Assembly (NCBI GenBank): GCA_038327655.1
Contig: JBBQLG010000012.1
Coordinates: forward strand, 1-64,000
DNA length: 64,000 bases
Reading direction: 5' to 3'
From: JBBQLG01 sp038327655
GTDB taxonomy: Bacteria > Bacteroidota > Bacteroidia > Cytophagales > Spirosomataceae
Part shown: positions 42,921 through 51,109 of the stretch, in pieces
Layout: each line of letters opens with the position of its first letter
How positions within the stretch are numbered: the first letter of the stretch is position 1
Program-made: the position numbers and the translations under genes
Notes under the pieces: generated by a model
What the model saw: only the letters and a program-made list of their open reading frames with translations
What the model was told of the DNA's origin: nothing
Database searches by the model: none

Positions 42921-45365
42921 ATGAATTTTTGGCAGAAATGGATCAGTATTGGTGTTCTCTGGCTGAGCAGCTTTGGTGCCTGGGCGCAGGTGGATTCGCT
43001 GGTACGGCAGGCGGATCGACTGAGCAGTTGGCGTGCTTACGGACGGGCCATCGACCTCTATACCCAGTTATTGACCAATAAGGCGAGTATGTCTCCTGCA
43101 CAGCAAATCGCCGTGCAGGCTGGCCTGGCTCATGCTTATCAGCAGGTTGGCGACACCCAGAAAGCCGAACGTGTTTACCGCGACTGGCTCCAGAGCGGGG
43201 GCGAATTCAAACCGCAATCCATGTTGTTGTATGCGCAGGCGCTGGCCAGCAATGGGAAATTCAAGGAGGCACAGACGCAGTATGAACGCTATTTGGCGTT
43301 GAAGGCCAAAATTCCTGCCCGCCCGGTAATTGGTGTCCCGGCTGGACCGATGGCTAAACCCGCTGGTCACAGTGGACCGCCACAACCCGCCCGGTATCGG
43401 CTGGACGTGTTGAGTATCAACACCGATAACGAAGAGTTTAGCCCGGCGTACTACCGGGATGGGCTGGTGTATGTATCGGGTCGTAAAGGGTCTTCAGCCG
43501 TCGAACCCAGCGGCAACTTAGGTTATCTCGATCTGGTTTACGTACCCGAACGCAGTCAGCTACGGGCCAAGGCAACGATCAGTCCCGATGGCGTCGAAAC
43601 AAAAGTTAATTCCGACCCTGCCCGCGATGCCGACGACCGGCGTGTAGGCAGCGATGAGTACACCCGTCCCACGGCGAACGATTCGCGCACGGTGCCGAAC
43701 TTTGGGGGAAGCATCAACATCACCGAAGGGTTAGGCTATTACGAAAACCGGTCGGACAATTCAGTGCAGCAGTTTAGTAAATCCCTCAATACACGTTACC
43801 ACGAAGGCCCGGCCACGTTTTCCAAGGATGGAACGCGGATTATTTTTACCCGCAACAATACCACCGGTGGACGCCCCCGCAAGAGTGCCGAAGGTGTGAC
43901 AAAACTTAAACTTTATACCGCCGAGCAACAAAACGGTAGCTGGGTGAACATAACGGAGTTTCCGTACAACAGCGACGAGTATTCGGTGGGGCACCCCACG
44001 CTGAGCAAAGACGATCAACTGCTGATTTTTGCCTCCGATATTCCGGGTGGCTTCGGCGGAACGGACCTGTACTATAGCCGCTGGGAGCAGGGCCAATGGT
44101 CGACGCCGGTCACGATGGGGAGTGGCATCAATACCAAAGGCAATGAACTCTTTCCCTTCATCGACGAAGCCGGTAACCTGTATTTCTCCTCGGACGGACG
44201 GCCCGGCTTAGGGGGCCTGGACGTATTTTTTGCTTCGCTGACCGGAACGGCGGTCCAGTCGGTCAATCATCTGGATGCCCCCATCAATTCCCCGCAGGAC
44301 GATTTTGGTATCATCACCGATGGGATGCGGCAGGCGGGGTATTTCAGCAGCAGCCGGGCGGGTAGCGATGATATTTTCCGGTTCATGCGGGAGAGTTCGC
44401 TCTCGGGCTGCCGCAACTTAGCCATCCGGCTGTACGACTCGGAAACCGACCAGCCCTTAGACAGTGTAGCGGTGAAAGTGGAGTCGATCTTCGATGGCCG
44501 GGCTAATCAGCAACTCGTTACCGATCAGAACGGCCTGCTGCAAATCTGCCTCGAAGCCGACAATGATTTTCTCTTCCGGTCGGCCCGCGATGGGTATGTG
44601 AGCAGTACAGTGGGTTTCTCGACCCGTTTTCTAACCGACGATCAGCCTTCCCGGCTCGAACTTGGCCTGAGTAAACCAATGATGGTAATCGACACGCTGG
44701 AACCCCTCAACCAGAACCTGGGCGGCCTCACCAGTTCGCGGGTGCGGGGCACGGTAATCAGCGACCGCGACCGAAAACCCATCGAGGGGGTATTGGTTAA
44801 ACTGACCAACGACTGCAACGGCGTCACCATGTCCACTACAACCGGGGCGGACGGAAGCTATACCTTCAACATCGTGGAGGGGTGTGATTATACACTCATT
44901 GCCTCGAAGGAGAAGTACGGCACCCACACCACCCGGATCAAAAAAATACCCCAAAAGTCGAAGCCCAAAGAAGTTGCCGCCGACCTGAACATGTTGAGCG
45001 TGGGCGACATCGTGACCATCGACAACATTTATTATGATCTGGACCGGACGACACTCCGCGCCGATGCCTCCCGCGAACTGGATAAATTGGTAACGACCAT
45101 GCGCCGGTATCCTTCCTTAGTCATCGAAATCCGGTCGCATACCGACAGCCGGGGCGAGGCCAATTACAACAAGGAGTTATCGTCGCGCCGGGCCAAAGCC
45201 GTAGCGGCTTACTTAGTGTCGAAGGGGATCAGCAAAAAACGCATTGCGGCCACGGGCATGGGCGAAGCCATGCTGGTCAATAACTGCATCGACGGCGTCA
45301 TCTGCACCGAAGCCGAGCATCAGCGCAACCGCCGAACCGAGTTTAAAGTGCTGGCCATAAAATGA
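42921..45365 (+). CDS. PorE-like multidomain OmpA family protein
   Basis: 814 residues from the ATG at 42921: signal peptide (ISIGVLWLSSFGAWAQ), TPR-like helices (about 24-130), a PD40/WD40-like propeller (about 150-480; SPAYYRDGLVYVSGRKG, PATFSKDGTRIIFTRNN, LYFSSDGRPGLGGLDVFF), two carboxypeptidase-regulatory-like beta domains (about 485-690), and a C-terminal OmpA peptidoglycan-binding domain (YYDLDRTTLRADA...IRSHTDSRGEANYNKELSSRRA). This order matches PorE of the T9SS, but Bacteroidota have several paralogues, so the specific role is unproven. Confidence 0.8.
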   Translation: MNFWQKWISIGVLWLSSFGAWAQVDSLVRQADRLSSWRAYGRAIDLYTQLLTNKASMSPAQQIAVQAGLAHAYQQVGDTQKAERVYRDWLQSGGEFKPQSMLLYAQALASNGKFKEAQTQYERYLALKAKIPARPVIGVPAGPMAKPAGHSGPPQPARYRLDVLSINTDNEEFSPAYYRDGLVYVSGRKGSSAVEPSGNLGYLDLVYVPERSQLRAKATISPDGVETKVNSDPARDADDRRVGSDEYTRPTANDSRTVPNFGGSINITEGLGYYENRSDNSVQQFSKSLNTRYHEGPATFSKDGTRIIFTRNNTTGGRPRKSAEGVTKLKLYTAEQQNGSWVNITEFPYNSDEYSVGHPTLSKDDQLLIFASDIPGGFGGTDLYYSRWEQGQWSTPVTMGSGINTKGNELFPFIDEAGNLYFSSDGRPGLGGLDVFFASLTGTAVQSVNHLDAPINSPQDDFGIITDGMRQAGYFSSSRAGSDDIFRFMRESSLSGCRNLAIRLYDSETDQPLDSVAVKVESIFDGRANQQLVTDQNGLLQICLEADNDFLFRSARDGYVSSTVGFSTRFLTDDQPSRLELGLSKPMMVIDTLEPLNQNLGGLTSSRVRGTVISDRDRKPIEGVLVKLTNDCNGVTMSTTTGADGSYTFNIVEGCDYTLIASKEKYGTHTTRIKKIPQKSKPKEVAADLNMLSVGDIVTIDNIYYDLDRTTLRADASRELDKLVTTMRRYPSLVIEIRSHTDSRGEANYNKELSSRRAKAVAAYLVSKGISKKRIAATGMGEAMLVNNCIDGVICTEAEHQRNRRTEFKVLAIK

Positions 45366-45440
45366 GCGGTTAGTTGTTAGTGGGCAGGGGTTAGCCGTAA
45401 GTTTGCGCGGCAGCCACTAATCCCTGACCACGACGTACTA
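45366..45440. repeat. Intergenic repeat, GGTTAGTGGGCAG family (copy B)
   Basis: GTTAGTTGTTAGTGGGCAGGGGTTAG followed by CACTAATCCCTG, an imperfect inverted repeat between the PorE-like gene and ispE; same core as copies A and C. Confidence 0.5.
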
Positions 45441-45450
45441 CCCCCTGCTC

Positions 45451-46266
45451 ATGCTCTCCTTTCCCAACTGCAAAATCAACATCGGCCTGCAAATCACCCA
45501 AAAGCGGACCGATGGCTTTCATAACCTGCTGTCGTGTTTTTACCCCGTCGGCTGGAGTGATGCGCTGGAAATCGTGCCGGCAGATGCCTACTCATTCTCA
45601 ACCAGTGGCCTGCCCATTCCCGGTGATCCCACGGCTAAAAACCTCTGTACGAAGGCGTACGAGTTGCTGAAGGCCGATTTCGATTTACCACCTATCGCCA
45701 TGCACCTGCATAAAATCGTACCGATCGGGGCTGGGCTGGGGGGCGGCTCGGCCGATGCGGCTTTTACCCTGCGTCTGCTCAATGACCGCTTCGTGCTGGG
45801 TCTGACCACGCCGGAACTGGAAACGTACGCCCGGCGATTGGGCAGTGACTGCGCGTTTTTTGTGCAGAACCGCCCCGTCTACGGCATCGAAAAGGGCGAT
45901 GTATTCGAGAACATTGCGTTGAACCTGGCGGGCTATCACCTGGTGCTGGTGTACCCAAATCTGGCCATCTCAACCGCCGAGGCCTATGCCGGTGTCCGGC
46001 CACGCACCCCCGACGTACCCCTGCGTGAGTTGCTGGCAGCCCCTATTGCGGAGTGGCAGCATTCGGTTCACAATGATTTTGAAGACAGTCTGTTTCCGCG
46101 CTACCCGCTGCTGGCCGATCTGAAAGCGCAATTGTACGCAGCCGGGGCTGTTTATGCGGCTATGAGCGGGTCCGGTTCGACGGTGTACGGCATTTTTCCG
46201 GCTCCGGCTGATTTGCCAAACCAAATACTTGCCTACAACGTTTGGCAGGGTAATATGTCCTGGTAG
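45451..46266 (+). CDS. ispE: 4-diphosphocytidyl-2-C-methyl-D-erythritol kinase
   Basis: 271-residue GHMP kinase of the MEP isoprenoid pathway. It phosphorylates CDP-methylerythritol. The ATP loop is KIVPIGAGLGGGSADAAFTLRLL (about 88-110); the N-terminal LSFPNCKINIGLQITQKRTDGFHNLLSCFYPV and C-terminal YAAMSGSGSTVYGIF are also conserved. It supplies precursors for quinones and for the carotenoid genes in this window, with a polyprenyl synthase two genes downstream. Confidence 0.95.
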   Translation: MLSFPNCKINIGLQITQKRTDGFHNLLSCFYPVGWSDALEIVPADAYSFSTSGLPIPGDPTAKNLCTKAYELLKADFDLPPIAMHLHKIVPIGAGLGGGSADAAFTLRLLNDRFVLGLTTPELETYARRLGSDCAFFVQNRPVYGIEKGDVFENIALNLAGYHLVLVYPNLAISTAEAYAGVRPRTPDVPLRELLAAPIAEWQHSVHNDFEDSLFPRYPLLADLKAQLYAAGAVYAAMSGSGSTVYGIFPAPADLPNQILAYNVWQGNMSW

Positions 46267-46308
46267 TGGGCATGGTGTCGTCTGCGTAGCTTGCCCTTTA
46301 TCAATGTA

Positions 46309-46920
46309 ATGAGTAGTTTCTTCACTAAACGGCGGGAGCCGTTCCGTTTCATGGTCTGGCTGGGTATTGCAGGGAGCGTAATGCTGTTCACGATTCTGCT
46401 GGCGGCCTATATCATTCGCAAAACCGGTCCGGGCTGGGTCGATGCGCCGTTACCCAACACGTTTCTGCTGAGTACCGTCGTGATTCTGCTGAGTAGCCTG
46501 ACCCTGCACAATGCCAACAACGCCTTCCGGCAGGAGCATTTCCCGACCTATCGTTCTTACATGGCGTCGACGCTGGTGCTGGGTACGCTGTTTATTCTGT
46601 TGCAGATATGGGGCTGGCGGCAGATGCTCACGGCCGGGGTTCACTTAGAGGGCAACCCGGCGGGCGGCTTCGTGTACATCATCTCCGGCGTTCACCTGCT
46701 GCATATCCTGATTGGCCTGATCTTTCTGGTCATCGCGTTGGTCGAGGCCCTGCGCCGACGGCAGTACGTCGATTCATTTGTTTACAGTGTTAACCCCCCT
46801 AATCAGCTTAAAATCAAGCTCATCACGCTCTATTGGCACTTTGTCGATGTACTTTGGGTAGGGCTTTTTCTGTTTCTGCTGATTCACCACGGCGTTAATC
46901 TCCGTACGCTCATTCAGTAA
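46309..46920 (+). CDS. Cytochrome c oxidase subunit III family protein
   Basis: 204 residues from the ATG at 46309 with five transmembrane segments: FMVWLGIAGSVMLFTILLAAYIIRK, NTFLLSTVVILLSSLTLHNANNAF, MASTLVLGTLFILLQIWGW, FVYIISGVHLLHILIGLIFLVIALVEA, and LITLYWHFVDVLWVGLFLFLLIHH. HLLHILIGLIFL and YWHFVDVLWVG are the family signatures. It is a heme-copper oxidase subunit; subunits I and II are not in the window, so this may be an orphan or alternative copy. Confidence 0.9.
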   Translation: MSSFFTKRREPFRFMVWLGIAGSVMLFTILLAAYIIRKTGPGWVDAPLPNTFLLSTVVILLSSLTLHNANNAFRQEHFPTYRSYMASTLVLGTLFILLQIWGWRQMLTAGVHLEGNPAGGFVYIISGVHLLHILIGLIFLVIALVEALRRRQYVDSFVYSVNPPNQLKIKLITLYWHFVDVLWVGLFLFLLIHHGVNLRTLIQ

Positions 46921-46958
46921 GGAATTGGCTGTCATAGACGGGCGTCCATGTTTTTGCG

Positions 46959-46966
46959 TATTTTTG
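46959..46966 (+). promoter_or_regulatory. Putative -7 box (TATTTTTG) for the polyprenyl synthase gene
   Basis: Fits TAnnTTTG, about 89 bp before the ATG at 47055. No -33 TTG at the usual spacing. Confidence 0.35.
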
Positions 46967-47054
46967 AGCCTAACCCAACGGACTATCCCCAACGGATGCC
47001 CGCAGCGGCTGGTATCGCTCCGGCGTGCCGGTCTGCGCGGAACCGACCCGACCA

Positions 47055-48026
47055 ATGACTCCAGCCATTTTTAGCGACGCCCTCCAACACGAACTGCAAC
47101 AAATTGCCTACGGGAAGCAGCCTGCCGAACTCTACGATCCTATCCGTTACATACTGAGTTTAGGCGGGAAACGGCTGCGACCGCTGATGACGCTGATGGC
47201 CGCTTATCTATTCACCGACGGCTGGCAGAAAACGATCAGACCCGCGCTGGCGGTGGAGGTTTTTCACAACTTCACACTCATGCACGATGATATTATGGAT
47301 CAGGCTCCGCTGCGCCGGGGTCAGCCGACAGTACACGAAAAATGGAACCACAACACGGCCATCCTCTCTGGTGATGTGATGCTGGTAAACGCCTACGAAC
47401 TCTTGGGCGACGTTGAGACGCCACACCTGCGCCGGGTGTTCAACCGCTTTAATCACGTAGCCGCCGAAGTGTGCGAAGGGCAGCAATTTGACATGAATTT
47501 TGAAACGCGCTGGGACGTAACGGAAGCCGAGTACATCGAAATGATCCGGTTGAAAACATCGGTATTGCTGGGTTTCTCGCTCGAACTGGGCGGCATTCTG
47601 GCCGGAGCCGATGAGCATTCGACCAATCACCTCCGCGAAGGCGGCATCAACATCGGCATTGGATTCCAGCTAAAAGACGACCTGCTGGACGTATACGGCG
47701 ATCCGGCCAAGTTCGGTAAGCAGGTGGGGGGCGACATCATCGCCAATAAAAAGACGTTTCTGCTCATCGAAGCCCTCGAACAGGCCGACGAGAGCCACAA
47801 AACGGACCTGACGCACTGGCTAATGATGACCGACTTCGACAAGGCGGAGAAGGTACGGGCCGTCACCCGGATTTACGACGAATTGGGCATCCGGCAGATC
47901 ACCGAGAGCCGTATTGCCGACTATTTTGGCCGGGGATTCGCTAATTTTGACGAAGTTCGGGCCGAGCCATCCCGCAAAAACATCCTGCTCGATTTTGCCC
48001 GCCAACTCGTGGAGCGGGAGAGCTAA
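47055..48026 (+). CDS. Polyprenyl diphosphate synthase (trans-prenyltransferase)
   Basis: About 323 residues from the ATG at 47055; the frame continues upstream without conservation. The first Asp-rich motif is LMHDDIMDQ (77-84, DDxxD) and the second QLKDDLLDVYGD (about 217-228). GGKRLRPL near 38-45 binds diphosphate. The product length (farnesyl, geranylgeranyl or longer) cannot be fixed by eye. It could feed crtB with geranylgeranyl diphosphate or make a quinone side chain. Confidence 0.9.
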   Translation: MTPAIFSDALQHELQQIAYGKQPAELYDPIRYILSLGGKRLRPLMTLMAAYLFTDGWQKTIRPALAVEVFHNFTLMHDDIMDQAPLRRGQPTVHEKWNHNTAILSGDVMLVNAYELLGDVETPHLRRVFNRFNHVAAEVCEGQQFDMNFETRWDVTEAEYIEMIRLKTSVLLGFSLELGGILAGADEHSTNHLREGGINIGIGFQLKDDLLDVYGDPAKFGKQVGGDIIANKKTFLLIEALEQADESHKTDLTHWLMMTDFDKAEKVRAVTRIYDELGIRQITESRIADYFGRGFANFDEVRAEPSRKNILLDFARQLVERES

Positions 48027-48037
48027 ACCAACCCATT

Positions 48038-48658
48038 ATGTCGATCACCCTTGCCCTGATTGTTATTACGTCGCTGATTAGCTTTTACGCCCTCCGCAAC
48101 GGCACGTTCCTGGAAAGCTGGATGATGAATCCCTACAAGGTCGTGCAGAAAGGGCAGTATTACCGGCTGCTGACGTCGGGGTTCATCCACGCCGACTTTG
48201 GCCACCTGTTTTTCAACATGTTCAGTTTCTATTTCTTCGGCAGTCAGATCGAACAGATATTCGCCGAATTGTTTGGCAGTCAGGGGGCCATCTACCTGGT
48301 GCTGTTCTACCTGGCGGGCATTATTATCTCGGATATTCCGACGCTGCTGAAACACAAAAACGACCCCGGCTATAATTCGCTCGGGGCCTCGGGGGGCGTG
48401 TCGTCGGTCATTTTCGGGTCTATTCTGTTTTTTCCGACCGAAAAACTCTATCTGTACGGTATTATCGGCCTGCCCGGTTTTATTTTCGGTCTGCTCTACC
48501 TCGGCTATTCGGTCTATGAATCACGGCGGGGGGCGGGATATATCAATCATGACGCGCACATTTATGGTGCCCTGTTCGGCCTCATTTTTATGGCCGCCGT
48601 TTACCCGCCGGTGGTACCTGATTTCATCGCCCAGATTGCTAACTGGCGCATTTTTTAA
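48038..48658 (+). CDS. Rhomboid-family intramembrane serine protease
   Basis: 206 residues, six hydrophobic segments. The catalytic dyad is Ser118 in GASGG (116-120) and His174 in NHDAHIYGALFG. RLLTSGFIHADFGHLFFNMFSFYFFG (43-68) is the conserved loop and second helix, with His51 and Asn60. It cleaves transmembrane substrates within the membrane; the substrate is unknown. It starts 11 bp after the polyprenyl synthase stop, so it probably shares that transcript. Confidence 0.92.
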   Translation: MSITLALIVITSLISFYALRNGTFLESWMMNPYKVVQKGQYYRLLTSGFIHADFGHLFFNMFSFYFFGSQIEQIFAELFGSQGAIYLVLFYLAGIIISDIPTLLKHKNDPGYNSLGASGGVSSVIFGSILFFPTEKLYLYGIIGLPGFIFGLLYLGYSVYESRRGAGYINHDAHIYGALFGLIFMAAVYPPVVPDFIAQIANWRIF

Positions 48659-48666
48659 CGTTCACT

Positions 48667-49527
48667 ATGTTCCGTCTTTTAGCGCAGCCCTACCCCAGTG
48701 AGGATTCATTGCGTCGGCATTGGATCAAGGCTGCTTACATTGGCGGGTTCATTGGTCTGTTTCTGCTGGTGTTTCAGCCCTTCGGGATGGGAGAGTGGCA
48801 AACGCCCGACAAATCCCTGAAACTGTTTGGCTTCGGCATTATCACCTTCTTGGTGACGGGGGTGAATTTTACGGTATGGCAGCGGCTGTTTCCGGTCCAG
48901 TTCTCGGATAAACACTGGACCGTTGGCCGGGAGATCGTGCTCGTACTGGGGAATATTCTGGCTATTGCTCTGCTAAACCGGCTTTACTTGGCGTGGCTGC
49001 TCAATCAGTGGGTAGGCCAGTCGTGGCTGGGTATGATTCTCGTTACATTTCTGATTGGCATTTTTCCGACGGTAGGGGCCGTGATGGTTTCCTACATCGT
49101 ACAGCTCCGCAAATACACCCGGCAGGCGGCTGAGCTACCCACCCATACCCCTGTAACTGCCCCTGATTCGTCCGGTGCACCAACTCCGGTGTTGACACTC
49201 ACGGCGGAAAACGAAAAAGAAACGCTCACCCTTCCCCCTGCCGATCTGCTTTTTATCGAATCCAGCGACAATTACTGCACGGTCGTTTATGCGCAGCGTG
49301 GTCAACCCAGCAAGGTCTTGTTGCGGAGCAGCCTGAGCCGACTGGAACGCCAGATTCAGCAGCCGCACATTGTCCGGTGCCACCGTTCGTTTGTGGTCAA
49401 TCTGGATCAGGTCGGGCGGGTAACGGGCAACGCGCAGGGCTACAAACTGCACCTCGCCGATGGTCACTTTACGGTACCGGTGGCCCGGCAGTACAACGAC
49501 TCCCTGGTGGCGCAGTTGAAAAATTAA
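48667..49527 (+). CDS. Membrane LytTR-domain transcription factor
   Basis: 286 residues. Four transmembrane segments in the first half (about 21-38, 53-72, 90-112, 118-145) are followed by a variable linker and a C-terminal LytTR DNA-binding domain (about 180-286; LFIESSDNYCTVVYAQRG, KVLLRSSLSRLERQIQQPHIVRCHRSFVVNLDQV). No receiver domain is present, so it senses a membrane signal directly rather than through phosphorylation. It starts 8 bp after the rhomboid gene. The target promoter repeats are not identified here. Confidence 0.87.
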   Translation: MFRLLAQPYPSEDSLRRHWIKAAYIGGFIGLFLLVFQPFGMGEWQTPDKSLKLFGFGIITFLVTGVNFTVWQRLFPVQFSDKHWTVGREIVLVLGNILAIALLNRLYLAWLLNQWVGQSWLGMILVTFLIGIFPTVGAVMVSYIVQLRKYTRQAAELPTHTPVTAPDSSGAPTPVLTLTAENEKETLTLPPADLLFIESSDNYCTVVYAQRGQPSKVLLRSSLSRLERQIQQPHIVRCHRSFVVNLDQVGRVTGNAQGYKLHLADGHFTVPVARQYNDSLVAQLKN

Positions 49528-49632
49528 CGGCCAAATTACCTTTCCAAACGTCCCAAACGGCGTTTTTGGTTGCCAAATACCCCAAAAGATTGCAGTTCGT
49601 CCCATTGCCGGGCGGGGCACGAAAAGTTGCTG

Positions 49633-49640
49633 TACGTTTG
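49633..49640 (+). promoter_or_regulatory. Putative -7 box (TACGTTTG) for the following membrane protein gene
   Basis: Exact TAnnTTTG match 33 bp before the ATG at 49673; a TTG lies 25 bp upstream at 49605-49607, slightly beyond the usual spacing. Confidence 0.45.
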
Positions 49641-49672
49641 GGTCATCAAACCGATGCAAACCCCTTACAGCT

Positions 49673-50374
49673 ATGCCATCCTTTCACGCAATCAACCTCT
49701 TTATTCACATCGTTTGTGGTTTCACCTCGCTCACGGTGGGCGTTGTGCCGATGATCGCTCAGAAGGGCGGCAAACTGCACCGCCAGTCGGGAAGCGTATT
49801 TTTCTGGGCCATGTTTGGGGTGTTCGTCACCGCGACGCTCTCCTGGATTCAGGCCCCCGAACGGCCGTTTCTGCAATTTCTGCTGGTTGTTGGCTTCTTT
49901 AGTTTTCACATGGCCCTGACGGGAGTACGAACGCTGCGCATGAAAAAATCCGCTGATCAACCCGCCCGGTTAGACTGGTTTGTATCGGGCGTGGCGATGG
50001 TGGCGGGCATCGGGTCGCTTTTATTTGGGATCTGGCAAATTTATACCGGCCTGACCTCAGCGCATTCGTTTCCGTTCTTCAGCATTCTGTATCTGGTGTT
50101 CGGTATCTTCTTTTTTCGGAATGGTCAGATGGATTGGTGGCTCTATAGCGGCCGGGTTCAGGCCGAAAAAATGCACTGGTTTTATCACCACATCACCCGC
50201 ATGGTTGGCGCATACATTGCCTCGTTTACGGCGTTCTGCGTTGTCAATGGCGATAAAATTCCGTTGCCCCCATTGCTGGTCTGGACGTTGCCGGGCGTCA
50301 TCGGTGGTTTTTTTATCGCCCGTACCATTCGGTACTACAAACGCAAAGCCGCCGGGCAGGTAGCACTGTCATAA
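49673..50374 (+). CDS. DUF2306-like membrane protein
   Basis: 233 residues, about seven hydrophobic segments starting INLFIHIVCGFTSLTVGVVPMIAQKGGKLHRQSGSVFFWAM. The His-rich positions (HIVCG, KLHRQSG, FSFHMAL, KMHWFYHHITRM) and the size resemble the DUF2306/DUF4149-type group of predicted membrane proteins, possibly heme-binding, but no biochemical role is known. It has its own promoter-like box and terminator, so it is a single gene. Confidence 0.65.
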   Translation: MPSFHAINLFIHIVCGFTSLTVGVVPMIAQKGGKLHRQSGSVFFWAMFGVFVTATLSWIQAPERPFLQFLLVVGFFSFHMALTGVRTLRMKKSADQPARLDWFVSGVAMVAGIGSLLFGIWQIYTGLTSAHSFPFFSILYLVFGIFFFRNGQMDWWLYSGRVQAEKMHWFYHHITRMVGAYIASFTAFCVVNGDKIPLPPLLVWTLPGVIGGFFIARTIRYYKRKAAGQVALS

Positions 50375-50378
50375 CCAG

Positions 50379-50428
50379 GCAAATCATCAGGATGATTTGG
50401 AAACCCGTCTTTTCAGGCGGGTTTTTCG
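50379..50428 (+). terminator. Terminator with two adjacent hairpins
   Basis: First CAAATCATC / GATGATTTG (50380-50399, 2-nt loop), then AAACCCGTCT / AGGCGGGTTT (50401-50424, loop TTTC, one G-U) followed by TTTTCG. The second is the likely terminator. Confidence 0.7.
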
Positions 50429-50443
50429 TTTTATCAAAAACCG

Positions 50444-50455
50444 TATGCATGCATA
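50444..50455. promoter_or_regulatory. 12-bp perfect palindrome upstream of the MarR gene, candidate operator
   Basis: TATGCATGCATA lies 18 bp upstream of the TAATTTTG -7 box (50474-50481), overlapping the expected -33 position, so a bound dimer would block RNA polymerase. Confidence 0.5.
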
Positions 50456-50473
50456 ATACTTCTCGAAAAAGTG

Positions 50474-50481
50474 TAATTTTG
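50474..50481 (+). promoter_or_regulatory. Putative -7 box (TAATTTTG) for the MarR gene
   Basis: Exact TAnnTTTG match 52 bp before the ATG at 50534. Confidence 0.5.
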
Positions 50482-50533
50482 TTTATCCGTTCGCTCATAC
50501 ACCGTTGAGCATTTACCCGGCCGCGACACCGCC

Positions 50534-51013
50534 ATGAAGAAGGAAAAAACCGTTGATTTTCACATAAAATGCGGGTGGCATACCATCTCGCGCATGTACA
50601 ATACCTACGCGGCTCCATACGACATGACGATGGCGATTGGCTTCGTCTTGCTCAATATCGACATGGAGCAGGGGACGCCCGCCACCAAAATTGGTCCGCT
50701 GTTGGGCATGGAGCCACGCAGTCTGGTCAGGATGCTGAAGAGTCTCGAAGACCGGGGCTGGATTCGGCGCGAGGCCGACGAAGCCGACAAGCGCTTTGTG
50801 CGGATCGTACTCACCGACGAAGGAAAAGCGAAACGCGAGATTGCCCGCGCGGGTGTTATTCAGTTTAACAATATGATTCGGGAGCAGATTCCGCTGGAGA
50901 AATTAGTGGTTTTCTTCGACGTCATCAAGGATATCAACCGGATTGTGGATGAAGAAAACTTCCGACTGAAAACCAACGTGCCCACCAGCGCCGAAGCCGA
51001 AGAAATAGTGTAG
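50534..51013 (+). CDS. MarR-family transcriptional regulator
   Basis: 159 residues with the MarR dimer winged helix: FVLLNIDMEQGTPATKIGPLLGMEPRSLVRMLKSLEDRGWIRREADEADKRFVRIVLTDEGKAKREIARAG (about 38-108). The recognition helix is MEPRSLVRMLKSLEDRG and the wing DEADKRFVRIVLT. It sits 96 bp upstream of a FadN-type beta-oxidation gene on the same strand and probably controls fatty acid degradation, sensing an acyl-CoA or similar ligand (inference). A palindrome precedes it and another follows it. Confidence 0.88.
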   Translation: MKKEKTVDFHIKCGWHTISRMYNTYAAPYDMTMAIGFVLLNIDMEQGTPATKIGPLLGMEPRSLVRMLKSLEDRGWIRREADEADKRFVRIVLTDEGKAKREIARAGVIQFNNMIREQIPLEKLVVFFDVIKDINRIVDEENFRLKTNVPTSAEAEEIV

Positions 51014-51050
51014 TGGTATTGGATTCTCAAACCCGACACCACCATATAAC

Positions 51051-51062
51051 CTGACGCGTCAG
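51051..51062. promoter_or_regulatory. 12-bp perfect palindrome between marR and the fadN-type gene
   Basis: CTGACGCGTCAG, 47 bp before the ATG at 51110, followed by two AGTACAA direct repeats at 51070-51088. It could be an operator, though it does not match the TATGCATGCATA palindrome. Confidence 0.35.
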
Positions 51063-51109
51063 TAACCTGAGTACAATCATTAGTACAAACCCAACTACCC
51101 TTCTATTTC

